Positions 1 to 7,540 are shown, numbered from the stretch's first letter. The stretch is DNA of 16,416 nt from Candidatus Solincola tengchongensis (GCA_015711895.1 JACVJH010000345.1:1-16416), one strand, 5' to 3'. Numbers and translations are program-made. Notes: generated by a model from the letters alone, not told the origin.

Positions 1-46
1 GGTCAACTGTAGAAGATGAGTTATAGCGACCGGCTTCGCGGAGGGA

Positions 47-874
47 TTAATCCTCCCAGAGTCTGGGGTGCTCCCCTCCCGTCCCCAGGGGCACCACCCT
101 CTCCGCGGGAAGGAGGGAGGCCAGCATGACGGCGTTGCGTGGGGCTTTTCCCCGGTAGTGGTTGTTGAATATTGCGTAGGTCCGCTCCGCTCCCCGATCC
201 AGCTCCAGGATCCCCGGAACCCATTCCCGCAACTCGTCCTCGGCGTACAGATAGTCGTACCGCTCCCATGACTCCCGGTTGCGGTCCCACCAGGCCTCGT
301 AATTGCGCCCGTGGAACCGCACGTAGCCTATATGGGAGGTGAGGATGACGTGGGGTTTAACCAGCCCCTTAAGGCGGGGCTCGTCCACGCAGCAGAAACC
401 CATGCCCAGCTCGCGCAGAAGATCCAGGGTCTCGTCGGTTATCCAGCCCTCGTTCCGGAACTCCACCACCAGGTCGCGCTCCGGTATCAGCTCCCGGAAA
501 CGGCGCAGATAATCGCGATTCTCGGGGGTGTTCTTGAAGCCCCAGGGGAACTGGGCGAGGACACAGGCCAGCTTGCCGTAGTCCTCCAGGGGGCGGATGA
601 CCTCCAGGAAGCGACGGAAGTCCTCCTCGTTGTCCCGGTAGTTATGCGTGAGCCCCTGGTAGGCCTTGACTATGAACTGGAAGTCCCTGGGAGTCCTTCG
701 CGCCATGGAGTGGATGGTCCGGGGAGAGGGGAGAGCGTGCCAGGTGCTGTTCACCTCCACCACCGGGAAGCTGGAGGAATAGTACTCCAGCATATAGCGC
801 TTGTCGAATTCCTGGGGGTAGAAATGGCCCTTCCAGTCCTGGTAACTGAAACCCGCCGTGCCTATATAGATCAT
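47..874 (-). CDS. DUF72 family protein (YecE-like)
   Basis: A 275-residue protein of the DUF72 family, which adopts a TIM-barrel-like fold and has no established reaction. The family signature is clear: an N-terminal IYIGTAGFSYQDWKG segment, VEVNSTWHALPS at about residues 39-50, the LAQFPWGFK segment, VVEFRNEGW, and near the C-terminus FNNHYRGKAPRNA. The length fits the family (about 230-290). The frame stays open upstream to 955, but I chose the ATG at 874 because GGGAGGGG lies 6 nt before it and the family's conserved N-terminus begins right there; the upstream residues look like translated non-coding DNA. No signal peptide or membrane segment is seen, so it is probably cytoplasmic. It stands alone on the minus strand behind the terminator of the Veg gene, so it is probably transcribed separately. 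The family call is firm; the function is unknown. Confidence 0.93.
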   Translation of the reverse strand: MIYIGTAGFSYQDWKGHFYPQEFDKRYMLEYYSSSFPVVEVNSTWHALPSPRTIHSMARRTPRDFQFIVKAYQGLTHNYRDNEEDFRRFLEVIRPLEDYGKLACVLAQFPWGFKNTPENRDYLRRFRELIPERDLVVEFRNEGWITDETLDLLRELGMGFCCVDEPRLKGLVKPHVILTSHIGYVRFHGRNYEAWWDRNRESWERYDYLYAEDELREWVPGILELDRGAERTYAIFNNHYRGKAPRNAVMLASLLPAERVVPLGTGGEHPRLWED

Positions 875-1282
875 ATGAGTCCCCTCCCACGCCCGATGGT
901 CTTCCTCTGCCTGTGGCCGCCGCGCCCACCGGTTGCCTGCCCGAACAGGACACACCCGATATCCCCGCCGCCCGGGTTGGGCCCCTTGTCCGCCTACACC
1001 TTTATGGAACCATCACCGCCCCCCTTCCGCCAACCCACGGGTTCCCCTGCAGGATAAAGAAGGCCCATCCACCCGCGTTTTCGCGCGACCGCATATCCAC
1101 GCGAAGTCGAATGACACTCTTGGGACGACCATTCCCTCGTGCGTTCCCCCCTCCGCCTCCGCACCGTGAGGCACAGGAGAGGCCAACGAACGGGAAAAGC
1201 CGCGATGATCAGCTTTCCGCTACGGAGCCGGGGGTCCCCGAACCGCCGCATCCCCGTCGAGAACGACAATCCCGGCAACGGA
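875..1282. other. Non-coding stretch between DUF72 and Veg genes
   Basis: About 400 nt with no reading frame that has both a ribosome-binding site and recognisable protein content. Overlapping short frames here are proline- and arginine-rich shadows of GC-rich DNA. It must hold the promoter of the DUF72 gene on the minus strand, but I see no convincing -35/-10 pair. No RNA gene was recognised. Confidence 0.5.
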
Positions 1283-1309
1283 TTTAAAACCCGCCGGGGA
1301 CCCGGCGGG
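1283..1309 (-). terminator. Rho-independent terminator of the Veg gene
   Basis: Read on the minus strand, CCCGCCGGG and its complement CCCGGCGGG (1301-1309 and 1290-1298) form a very GC-rich stem with a tiny loop (2-4 nt). It is followed directly by TTTTAAA (1289-1283). It begins about 47 nt after the TGA of the Veg gene, as expected for its intrinsic terminator. The U tract is short, so efficiency is uncertain. Confidence 0.7.
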
Positions 1310-1355
1310 CAGTTCTTGGAGCAGGCTAAGCAGCCGATGTTCAGTTCCAGGAATC

Positions 1356-1610
1356 TCAGTGCGAGATCTTCACGTCGTCGATGGCCACGTCCACGTAGCT
1401 ATAGGCCACCCGCTCATCCACGTTGCGGCGGTTCTTGAAGCGGAAGAGGAACACCGTGGGATAAACGCCCTCGATGACGCCTACCCTCTCCTCCCAATGG
1501 GTTTTGGGCTTGGATTCCTTTACGGAGATGCGCACCACCTTTCCCACCAGTTTGCGCATGTTCTCCATGATGTCCGAAAGGTTCTGGTTCTCGATTCCCG
1601 TCGGCTTCAT
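1356..1610 (-). CDS. veg: Veg-family protein (DUF1021)
   Basis: An 84-residue soluble protein matching the Veg/DUF1021 family. The strongest match is the second half: GVIEGVYPTVFLF (about residues 45-57) followed by DERVAYSYVDV (65-75), which parallels B. subtilis Veg (a GILAETYPSVF-type segment, then ERVSYSYADIL). The fold is expected to be a small SH3-like beta barrel. B. subtilis Veg is highly expressed and has been linked to biofilm gene control, but its molecular activity is not settled. The ATG at 1610 is preceded by AGGTGG at about 4 nt. An inner ATG at codon 15 is less likely because it lacks comparable spacing. The gene is monocistronic here: promoter at 1647-1675 and terminator at 1283-1309. 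The symbol is given by family resemblance only. Confidence 0.85.
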   Translation of the reverse strand: MKPTGIENQNLSDIMENMRKLVGKVVRISVKESKPKTHWEERVGVIEGVYPTVFLFRFKNRRNVDERVAYSYVDVAIDDVKISH

Positions 1611-1646
1611 TCTACCACCTCTCGAGCCTCGTAAATTGAAAAAAAT

Positions 1647-1675
1647 ATTATATCAGACTTTTCACTTGTCTCCAA
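1647..1675 (-). promoter_or_regulatory. Sigma-A type promoter of the Veg gene
   Basis: On the minus strand a perfect TATAAT lies at 1652-1647, with a partial -35 (TTGGAG, 1675-1670) 17 nt upstream. The surrounding DNA is AT-rich, unlike the rest of the window. The predicted start near 1640 leaves a leader of about 30 nt before the ATG at 1610. The consensus -10 fits the strong expression known for veg in Bacillus. Confidence 0.75.
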
Positions 1676-1703
1676 AGTCATTCTAACATAACTGACGGAA
1701 GAT

Positions 1704-1724
1704 TTGGCGAAATTGTTCCGCCAA
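1704..1724. repeat. Inverted repeat TTGGCG-N9-CGCCAA upstream of Veg promoter
   Basis: TTGGCG (1704-1709) and CGCCAA (1719-1724) form a perfect 6-nt dyad about 30 nt upstream of the Veg -35 box and about 40 nt downstream of the small UGA-containing frame. It could be an operator or a weak hairpin. It lacks a T tract on either side, so a terminator is unlikely. I do not recognise the binding family. Confidence 0.4.
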
Positions 1725-1765
1725 TTATGCCCTCATCTCTAAGAGAGACTTCGCCGCGTCTCGAG

Positions 1766-2017
1766 TTAATCCTTCCCCCATCTCCCATGCTCATCCGGGG
1801 AAACCGCGTTCGCGACCTTTTTCGCCCTACGGGATACGACTCCCGCGCCTTTCGCCGCCCCCAAGGCAACGATCTCCGCCCTTTTCTGCTTGTTCAACTC
1901 CAGTGGACGGATTACCCCAACCGGCCCCTCTGGTGCAACCGCGGGCACTCATACCACCGGGCACCCGGCAAGGCCCTCCATCAACATGAGTGGAGCATGC
2001 ACAAGCGGTAATACCAA
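1766..2017 (-). pseudogene. Small reading frame interrupted by in-frame UGA (decayed gene or recoded)
   Basis: On the minus strand a textbook ribosome-binding site AAGGAGG (2030-2024) sits 6 nt before a TTG (2017-2015). It opens a frame of 83 codons to a TAA at 1768-1766, broken only by a TGA at codon 23 (1951-1949). Before the break the product reads like a short hydrophobic start ending GLAGCPVV; after it comes VPAVAPEGPVGVIRPLELNK and a charged, helix-like tail (RAEIVALGAAKGAG, then SRRAKKVANAV). The composition looks like a real protein on both sides of the TGA, but I recognise no family. UGA is an ordinary stop for neighbouring genes, so the simplest reading is a pseudogene with one nonsense mutation. 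A selenocysteine codon (CPVVU) is possible, but I see no convincing stem-loop just after it. A functional short form starting at the GTG right after the TGA (1948) is a third option. Confidence 0.35.
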
Positions 2018-2418
2018 ACCTTTCCTCCTTCAAAGTCATGTTCTTGCTCCGCCTGCCACCTCGATACCCCGGCAGCTCTCCTCCCGAAATCCGGTTAACC
2101 GGCCAGCTGCTCCTAAATCGAGGAAGAGAGGTGCCAAGGAAGTTCCGTCCTCCGTTACTCGGGCATCCGGGTTTTTCACACCCATGCGGTTTAGTCGCAA
2201 ATATAAAAACAACTTGTTAAGTTTATGGTTACTCGTCCTCGGCCGCTTGTTTCTCCTGGACAGGTCATATCCCGGGCAAGATCGCGGGCAGACAAGAACC
2301 TCCAAGCACTAAAGCATGGTGGTCTTACGCCTTGCCGTGGAGGACTCGGCTTGACAACGCGAGGTGAAAGCTCGAACAACGGGAACGCTATGCATCGAGG
2401 GCTTTGTGGCCCATGCCC
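2018..2418. other. Non-coding stretch downstream of the PDZ-Lon gene
   Basis: About 400 nt with lower GC than its neighbours and no supported gene. It contains an AT-rich patch (about 2200-2225) and a perfect 12-nt palindrome CCGGTTAACCGG at 2091-2102. A hairpin GAGGGC/GCCCTC (2397-2402 with 2415-2420) overlaps the stop codon of the PDZ-Lon gene but has no T tract, so it is not a typical terminator. The short frames on either strand here have mixed codon use and no recognisable product. Confidence 0.4.
2091..2102. repeat. Perfect 12-nt palindrome CCGGTTAACCGG
   Basis: CCGGTTAACCGG is fully self-complementary and lies about 75 nt upstream of the TTG start of the small minus-strand frame. It may be an operator, but a 12-nt palindrome can also occur by chance. 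No second copy was seen in the window. Confidence 0.3.
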
Positions 2419-3585
2419 TCACTCCGCACCCGCCGAGAGGGCGTCCAGGGCCTCCTGCAGGGAATCCACCGGGACCAGCCGCATGCCCGTCACCACACCC
2501 GCCAGGTCCTCCTGGTTCTCTCGCGGGTAGAGAAAGACTTCCGCTCCCCGGGCCTCGGCGGCCCTGATCTTCATGGGCAGGCCACCGATGGGCCCTACCC
2601 TGCCGTCGGGGAAGATCTCGCCAGTTCCTGCCACTTTCAACCCACGGGTGAGGTCCTCCGGTAGCAGCAGGTTGAGGAGGGAGAGGGCCATCATGAGGCC
2701 GGCCGAAGGGCCCCTCACCGCTTCCATCTCCCAGGTTACGCGCACCGGAGAACGGTGGGTGAAATAATCCCGCGTGTAGACCCCCACCACCCTCCTTCCC
2801 AGCCCTTCGTCCCAGACGGGAAGCAGTGAAACCTCCCGGACCTCCCCGGTCAGCAATTCCTCGGGGTCGAGATCCCCCTCCCTCTCCAGGCCGGATTCCA
2901 GGGCCTCCCAGTCCACCTCCCTGACCCCCAGGCTGACCTCCTCCCCCTCGGCCGCCGCCGCGATGCGCTCTCCGAGGTCTTCCGAGCCCCTCACGGGAAT
3001 CCCCTCCACGGAGACGATGACCTGCCCGGGATCGAGCTTCCCATGAGCGGGCGAGCCCTCCGCCACGCCCAGGACCAAGGCTCCGAGTTCGTGCAGCTCC
3101 ACCTCCGCGGTGGCGGCGCGCAGGGCCACCACGCTGGCGGCCTCCTGGCTGAGGAGGGTGAGCATCCCGTCCAGGCGGTCCTGGGCTTTCACGTCCAGAT
3201 CCTCGCCCAGGAAGCGCCGCGCCTGCAGGAGGCGGTGATCGTCCTTGACCACTGACAGCAGGTGATATACGAGATTGGATTCCCGCAGGCTCACCGAGGT
3301 GAGGAGGAACTCTCCACGGGAAGGGTGGATTTCCGCCCCCTCCACCTTGATCTCCGCCTGGAGGTCGAAGGAGGGCCCCGGGCTCTCGAGGACGAAGCCT
3401 GTGGGCACGGAGATGAGGAGGAAGATGACGGGGAGAAGAAAAGAGACCGCCAGTTCCACGGCGCGGCGCAGAAGCCCATCCTCCCCGCCCTTCGGCACGG
3501 GTCGCCTGCCTCCGGGCGCGGATGGGCGGTGAGGAAAACCCCTCCCACCACCCCACTTTCTCAAGGAACCGCTCTCCCCCGCCAT
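2419..3585 (-). CDS. Membrane-anchored PDZ-Lon (S16) protease, YlbL/SepM-like
   Basis: A 388-residue serine protease of the Lon (S16) type without an ATPase domain. In order: a basic, disordered N-terminus; one membrane segment (about 44-64); a linker with alpha-helical content; a PDZ domain (about 165-225, LGALVLGVAEGSPAHGKL and GQVIVSVEGIPV); and a Lon catalytic domain (about 265-385). The Ser-Lys dyad is visible: Ser294 in RGPSAGL and Lys339 in GGLPMKIRAAE. The catalytic domain should lie outside the membrane. This layout matches B. subtilis YlbL and streptococcal SepM; SepM trims a secreted signalling peptide. The ATG at 3585 is 1 nt after the stop of the radical SAM gene and has only a weak ribosome-binding site, so it is probably translated by coupling. 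TTG at codon 8 and GTG at codon 30 are possible alternative starts. The substrate cannot be deduced. Confidence 0.9.
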   Translation of the reverse strand: MAGESGSLRKWGGGRGFPHRPSAPGGRRPVPKGGEDGLLRRAVELAVSFLLPVIFLLISVPTGFVLESPGPSFDLQAEIKVEGAEIHPSRGEFLLTSVSLRESNLVYHLLSVVKDDHRLLQARRFLGEDLDVKAQDRLDGMLTLLSQEAASVVALRAATAEVELHELGALVLGVAEGSPAHGKLDPGQVIVSVEGIPVRGSEDLGERIAAAAEGEEVSLGVREVDWEALESGLEREGDLDPEELLTGEVREVSLLPVWDEGLGRRVVGVYTRDYFTHRSPVRVTWEMEAVRGPSAGLMMALSLLNLLLPEDLTRGLKVAGTGEIFPDGRVGPIGGLPMKIRAAEARGAEVFLYPRENQEDLAGVVTGMRLVPVDSLQEALDALSAGAE

Positions 3586-3586
3586 C

Positions 3587-4573
3587 TCACATGACCACGT
3601 CTGCCGGGCGTCCGCACCGGGAGCAGGCTCTGTCCCTGATGCCGGCCACCGAGACCAGATAACCCCGGCGGGAGATGAGCAGGTTCCCGCACTGCGGGCA
3701 ATAGGTATGCGAGCCGTCGCTGACGGCCACGTTACCCAGGTACACGTAGTAGAGTTTTTCGCTAGCGATCTCCCTGGCCCTCAGGAGGGCGGACAGGGGC
3801 GTGGGTTCGATGGTCATCTTGTAACTGGGGAAATAGGCGGAGAAGTGCAGGGGCACCTCCGGGCCCAGGGAGCACACGAAATCCACAAGGCGGGTGAAGA
3901 GCTCGTCAGTGTCGTTCAGGGTGGGGATGACCAGGTTGGTTATCTCCACGTGGATGCCCGCCTCCCGGGCGGCGCGGCACGTGGCCAACACGGGCTCCAG
4001 CTTGGACTTGCATATACGGCGGTAGAAATCGGGGTCCATGGACTTCACGTCTATGTTCATGGCGTCCACGTAGGGCGCCAGTCGGGAGAAGGGTTCCGGG
4101 TTGATGGAGCCGTTGGTCACCAGCACGTTGACCATCCCCCTCTCCCTGGCCAACTGGGCGCATTCGAGTACGAACTCGTACCAGATGGTGGGCTCGTTGT
4201 AGGTGTAGGCGATGCCCACCGAGCGGTTGGCGAGGGCCTCCTCCACCGCCCTGCGGGCGTCGAAGGCGGCAGTGGGGGCGTCGTCCTGGAGCATGTGCCA
4301 GTTCTGGCAGAAGTCGCAGTGCTGGTTGCAACCCCGGGTGCCCAGGGAATAGATGGGCGACCCTGGATGAAAATGGTAAAGGGGCTTCTTCTCCATCGGG
4401 TCCATGGAGCGGGCCATCACCCGGTTGTAGTTCTCCGTGTAGAGGACACCGTCCACGTTGACCCGCACGCGGCAGAAACCCCTCTTGCCCGGGGCGATCA
4501 CGCAGTCCTGGGGACAGAGAAGGCAGTGCACCTTCCCCTCGTCGCGCTTCTCGTAAAAAAGGGCCTCTTTCAT
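3587..4573 (-). CDS. amrS: AmmeMemoRadiSam system radical SAM enzyme (AmrS)
   Basis: A 328-residue radical SAM protein with the order typical of AmrS. An N-terminal cysteine group (C17, C20, C24, C34, with CLLCPQDCVI and GKRGFCRVR) is followed by the cluster-binding motif C82xxxC86xxC89 (GCNQHCDFCQNW), the barrel with YTYNEPTIWYEF and VTNGSINPEP, and a C-terminal zinc-ribbon-like part with C292xxC295 and C317xxC320. The motif reductively cleaves S-adenosylmethionine through a 4Fe-4S cluster, which implies an oxygen-sensitive enzyme. The family usually goes with AMMECR1 and Memo proteins; neither is in this window, nor are they fused. The start is supported by GGGGTGG just before the ATG and by a promoter-like sequence at 4599-4625. 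It is the first gene of a two-gene unit with the PDZ-Lon protease. The family is certain; the substrate is not known to me. Confidence 0.92.
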   Translation of the reverse strand: MKEALFYEKRDEGKVHCLLCPQDCVIAPGKRGFCRVRVNVDGVLYTENYNRVMARSMDPMEKKPLYHFHPGSPIYSLGTRGCNQHCDFCQNWHMLQDDAPTAAFDARRAVEEALANRSVGIAYTYNEPTIWYEFVLECAQLARERGMVNVLVTNGSINPEPFSRLAPYVDAMNIDVKSMDPDFYRRICKSKLEPVLATCRAAREAGIHVEITNLVIPTLNDTDELFTRLVDFVCSLGPEVPLHFSAYFPSYKMTIEPTPLSALLRAREIASEKLYYVYLGNVAVSDGSHTYCPQCGNLLISRRGYLVSVAGIRDRACSRCGRPADVVM

Positions 4574-4598
4574 CTTCCACCCCTTCCGGACAAGAGAT

Positions 4599-4625
4599 AT
4601 TTTACCCCTCGCGCCGGTGGGTTAA
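4599..4625 (-). promoter_or_regulatory. Candidate promoter of the AmrS/PDZ-Lon unit
   Basis: On the minus strand TAAAAT (4604-4599) resembles a -10 box, and TTAACC (4625-4620) a -35 box with a short 15-nt spacer. The predicted leader is about 20 nt long. The roughly 140-nt gap after FeoB supports a separate transcript, but the short spacer makes this tentative. Confidence 0.4.
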
Positions 4626-4712
4626 GCCCGGATGAACGCGTCCCTCCTCGCGGCACCGGCCGTCATCCGGCAGTGACGTGCGGCTTTGGACGCCTCCACT
4701 CCAGGGCAAGAT

Positions 4713-6731
4713 TCAGAGCATGGCAATCACCAGGTGGGAGAGGCCGCCAAGCAGTAGGGCCAAAAGAACGGTGGAGGCGGCCACCAGGAGAGAATCCCTG
4801 GCCCCCAGCTCCCTCCACAGGACGGCCAGAGTGGCCACGCAGGGTATGTACACGGCGCACACCAGGACGAAGGTGAAGACCTGCCCCCGGGTCATGAAAT
4901 CCAGAAGTGTGGAGCTCTCCGTCACCCCGGGGACGACCCTGGCGGCCAGAACCACCAGGAGGGCCAGGGCCAGCTCCTTGCGCAGGAAACCGAGGATGAG
5001 GGCCAGGCCGGCCACCGCCGGTATCCCCAACCACCACTCCGTCAGCGGGCGCAGTGGGCCGAGGAGATGCTCGATCCACCCGCTCTCGTAGAGGATGCCC
5101 AGGAGCACGCTGCCGGCCACGATGAGGGGGGCGGCGATGTAGAGAAAGTCCTTGATGCGCAGCCAGGTCTTCTTGGCCATGGTGGCCGGGGAAGGGACCC
5201 GGAAAGGGAACATCTCCATGACCAGGCCGGTGGACTCTCCGGGAAGGAGGCGGTTTAAAAGGAGCCCCGCCCCGAGGACGAGGATGATGATTATGGCGAA
5301 GAGAAGCATGGCGTACGGCCAGCCAAGGAAGCGGGCCACCCCGCCCATGATCACCGCCACCCTGGCGCTGCAGGGCACCAGGACGATGAGGGCGCAGGCG
5401 ATGATCCTCTCCCGGCGGGTGGAGAGCACACGGGTGCCCATCACCGCGGGCACGTTGCAACCCACCGCGGAGATCAAGGGGATCACCGCGCGGCCGTGCA
5501 GGCCCAGCCGGTGCATGAGGCGGTCGGTGAGGAAGGCCACTGCGTTGAGGTAGCCGCTGTCCTCCATCGCCGCCAGGATGACGTAGAAGACCAGGAGGTA
5601 GGGGAGGGCGATCTCGAGGATGGCTCCCAGCCCGTCCACCCCCCAAATTATGGTCCTGGAGAGGAGGTTGGCGCCCAGCGCGGATTCTAGAGCCCTACCC
5701 AGGGGGCCACTTACCAGGTTCTCCCAGAAGCGGGCGAACAGCGAGGCCAATTGACCTCCTCCCCAGAAGAGCACGGTGAACACAGCCCCCATGACCAGGA
5801 TCATGATGGGCAGTCCCGTCTTGAAGGAGGTGGTGTACTCCCAGAGCCTCTCCCCCCACAGGGGCTTCCGGTATTCGCTGCGCGCCTGGACTCCCTCGGC
5901 GATGCTCCCCGCTATCCCGTGGCGTTCACGGGCCAGTATCACGGGAGCGCTCTCGCCGTGTTCCCTCTCGATCTCCGCGGCCAGGCGGCGTGCGAACTCC
6001 AGGATTCCCCGCCCCTCCTCCCTCTCCTCCATCCACTCCACGAACTCCCGGTCCTCCTCGAGCAGGAGTATGGCCAGGGCGCGCGGGGATATGCCGTAAG
6101 GAGTCTCCTCGACCTCCCTCTGGATGCGGCGCGCCAGACGGCGCAGGCGACTCTCGATGTCCATGGCGTAGGAAAAGGGGATCACCGGATATTCCTCACG
6201 GCGCTCCGCGACCTCCACCGCCTGGGCTATGAGCTTGTTGAGGCCGTCTCCGCGCACTCCCACCGTTGGCACCACCGGCACGCCCAGGTATTCGGAGAGA
6301 AGCTGGACGTCGGTGTGTATTCCCGACTTCTCCGCCTGGTCCACCAGGTTGAGGGCGGCCACGATGGGGCACCCCAGGTCCAGGAACTGCAGCAAGAGGT
6401 AGAGGTTGCGGGCCAGGTTGTTGGCGTCCAGGATGACGATGACCACGTCCGGCCTTCCCTGCAGCACCCCTCGCCTGGCCACCAGCTGGTCCTCGGAGAC
6501 CGCCCCCAAGGCATAGGTTCCCGGGAGGTCCACGATTCCCAGGCGGCGTCCTTCGAACTCGGTCAGGGCCAGGTTGAGTTCCACGGTCATCCCGGGGTAG
6601 TTGGCGGTCATCACCCCCATGCCGGTGATGCGGCCGAAGATGGTAGATTTTCCCACGTTGGGATTTCCGGCCAGAGCGAAGATGAACTCCGCGCGGGAGC
6701 GCAGTCTCTCCAGTTCCTCCAGGGGATGCAT
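4713..6731 (-). CDS. feoB: Ferrous iron transport protein B
   Basis: A 672-residue Fe(II) transporter of the inner membrane. The cytosolic N-terminus is a G protein: G1 GNPNVGKST (22-30), G2 region YPGMTVE (45-51), G3 DLPG (68-71), G4 NLVD (128-131), then a GDI-like helical domain to about residue 290. The membrane half contains two gate regions, the first with SAVGCNVPAVMGTR and, just after, LVPCSARVAVI. These carry the conserved cysteines thought to handle Fe2+. The second is near FLRKELALALLVVLA and VYIPCVATLAVL. Length and order match FeoB. The ATG is 2 nt after the stop of the DtxR-FeoA gene, so the two are co-transcribed and probably translationally coupled. There is no free-standing FeoA or FeoC; the FeoA domain is fused to the regulator next door. 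No U-rich terminator is seen after the gene. Confidence 0.96.
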   Translation of the reverse strand: MHPLEELERLRSRAEFIFALAGNPNVGKSTIFGRITGMGVMTANYPGMTVELNLALTEFEGRRLGIVDLPGTYALGAVSEDQLVARRGVLQGRPDVVIVILDANNLARNLYLLLQFLDLGCPIVAALNLVDQAEKSGIHTDVQLLSEYLGVPVVPTVGVRGDGLNKLIAQAVEVAERREEYPVIPFSYAMDIESRLRRLARRIQREVEETPYGISPRALAILLLEEDREFVEWMEEREEGRGILEFARRLAAEIEREHGESAPVILARERHGIAGSIAEGVQARSEYRKPLWGERLWEYTTSFKTGLPIMILVMGAVFTVLFWGGGQLASLFARFWENLVSGPLGRALESALGANLLSRTIIWGVDGLGAILEIALPYLLVFYVILAAMEDSGYLNAVAFLTDRLMHRLGLHGRAVIPLISAVGCNVPAVMGTRVLSTRRERIIACALIVLVPCSARVAVIMGGVARFLGWPYAMLLFAIIIILVLGAGLLLNRLLPGESTGLVMEMFPFRVPSPATMAKKTWLRIKDFLYIAAPLIVAGSVLLGILYESGWIEHLLGPLRPLTEWWLGIPAVAGLALILGFLRKELALALLVVLAARVVPGVTESSTLLDFMTRGQVFTFVLVCAVYIPCVATLAVLWRELGARDSLLVAASTVLLALLLGGLSHLVIAML

Positions 6732-6733
6732 GC

Positions 6734-7540
6734 CTACCGTCCGCCGTAGCCTCTGCGGGATCCGGGACCTTTACCCCTCCCCCTTCTCGGCGGCGGGCCC
6801 TTGCGGGTCCAGATCTTGGAAGCCATCTCCCTGCCCAGGGCATACTGCGAGTCGCCTATCCTGACCAACAGAGGACCGCCGAAGGGGGCCACCTCCTTGA
6901 CCTCGATGTCCACGTCGGGCATCACCCCCAGCGAGGCCAGGTACTGCAGCAATTCCGGTTCGTCCTCCTCCACCCTGGCGATGCATCCCCTCTCGGCGGG
7001 GCAGAAGTCGCACAGGGGCTTTATCTCCTCCTCCTCCGCCATATGCCCGTTCTCGTCCGGGATGGGATAACCGTGGGGGCAGGTCTCGGGATTGCCCAGC
7101 ATCTCGGAGAGCTTCTCCTCCACCTCGGGGGAGATGACGTGCTCCAGGCGGCAGGCCTCCCGGTGTGCCGATTCCCAATCCAATCCCAGCATATCGGTGA
7201 GGAACCTCTCCGACAGGCGGTGCCTCCGGATGAGGGTTCGGGCGGCCCTCTCCCCCTTGGGAGTGAGGACGATGCTCCGCCTGGCCTTCCCGGAACCCGC
7301 CCCTCTTCCCTTTCCGGCGCCCGGCCCCACGTAGCGTACATAGCCTTCCTTCTCCAGCCTGCGCAGCATGTCCAGGGCCGTCGGCGGGGTGACCTTCATA
7401 TACTCTGCCAAGCGGGTGGGCGTGAGGGCGCAGTCCTCCGCGCTCAGCTTGAAAAGGGCTTCCAGGTATTCCTCCATCTTCTCGGTAAGCATCTCGGCGC
7501 CCCTTGCATCCACTGCATACACCTCTCTTTCCGGCTCCAT
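6734..7540 (-). CDS. DtxR-family metal-dependent repressor with fused FeoA domain
   Basis: A 268-residue regulator. It has a winged helix-turn-helix (about 17-95, with a glycine/arginine-rich loop at 72-88 in the wing), a DtxR dimerisation and metal domain (about 96-160: HRLSERFLTDMLGL, EACRLEHVIS, CPHGYPIP) and a C-terminal FeoA/SH3 domain (about 175-246), then a basic tail. Aligned by eye to DtxR, the metal ligands are H107, E111, H126, C130, E133 and H134. The ligand that is Met10 in DtxR is E24 here, acidic as in MntR, so metal preference is not obvious. CDFCPAERGC (177-186) places three cysteines at the start of the FeoA domain. It probably represses its own feoB operon when Fe(II) is plentiful. 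The frame is open to a GTG at 7600; I chose ATG 7540. ATG 7492, with AGGGG upstream and the family's usual N-terminus MLTEKMEEYLE, is an equally good start. Confidence 0.9.
   Translation of the reverse strand: MEPEREVYAVDARGAEMLTEKMEEYLEALFKLSAEDCALTPTRLAEYMKVTPPTALDMLRRLEKEGYVRYVGPGAGKGRGAGSGKARRSIVLTPKGERAARTLIRRHRLSERFLTDMLGLDWESAHREACRLEHVISPEVEEKLSEMLGNPETCPHGYPIPDENGHMAEEEEIKPLCDFCPAERGCIARVEEDEPELLQYLASLGVMPDVDIEVKEVAPFGGPLLVRIGDSQYALGREMASKIWTRKGPPPRRGRGKGPGSRRGYGGR

Noticed and set aside
2036..2305. 89-codon minus-strand frame starting at TTG
   Set aside because: No ribosome-binding site, irregular codon use and no recognisable protein content.
2397..2420. Hairpin at the stop codon of the PDZ-Lon gene as a terminator
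   Set aside because: A 6-bp stem with a 12-nt loop and no T tract on the downstream side; too weak for an intrinsic terminator.
3707..4876. 389-codon plus-strand frame opposite the AmrS gene
   Set aside because: Antisense to a radical SAM gene with all motifs present; the translated sequence has no recognisable domain and a shadow-like composition.
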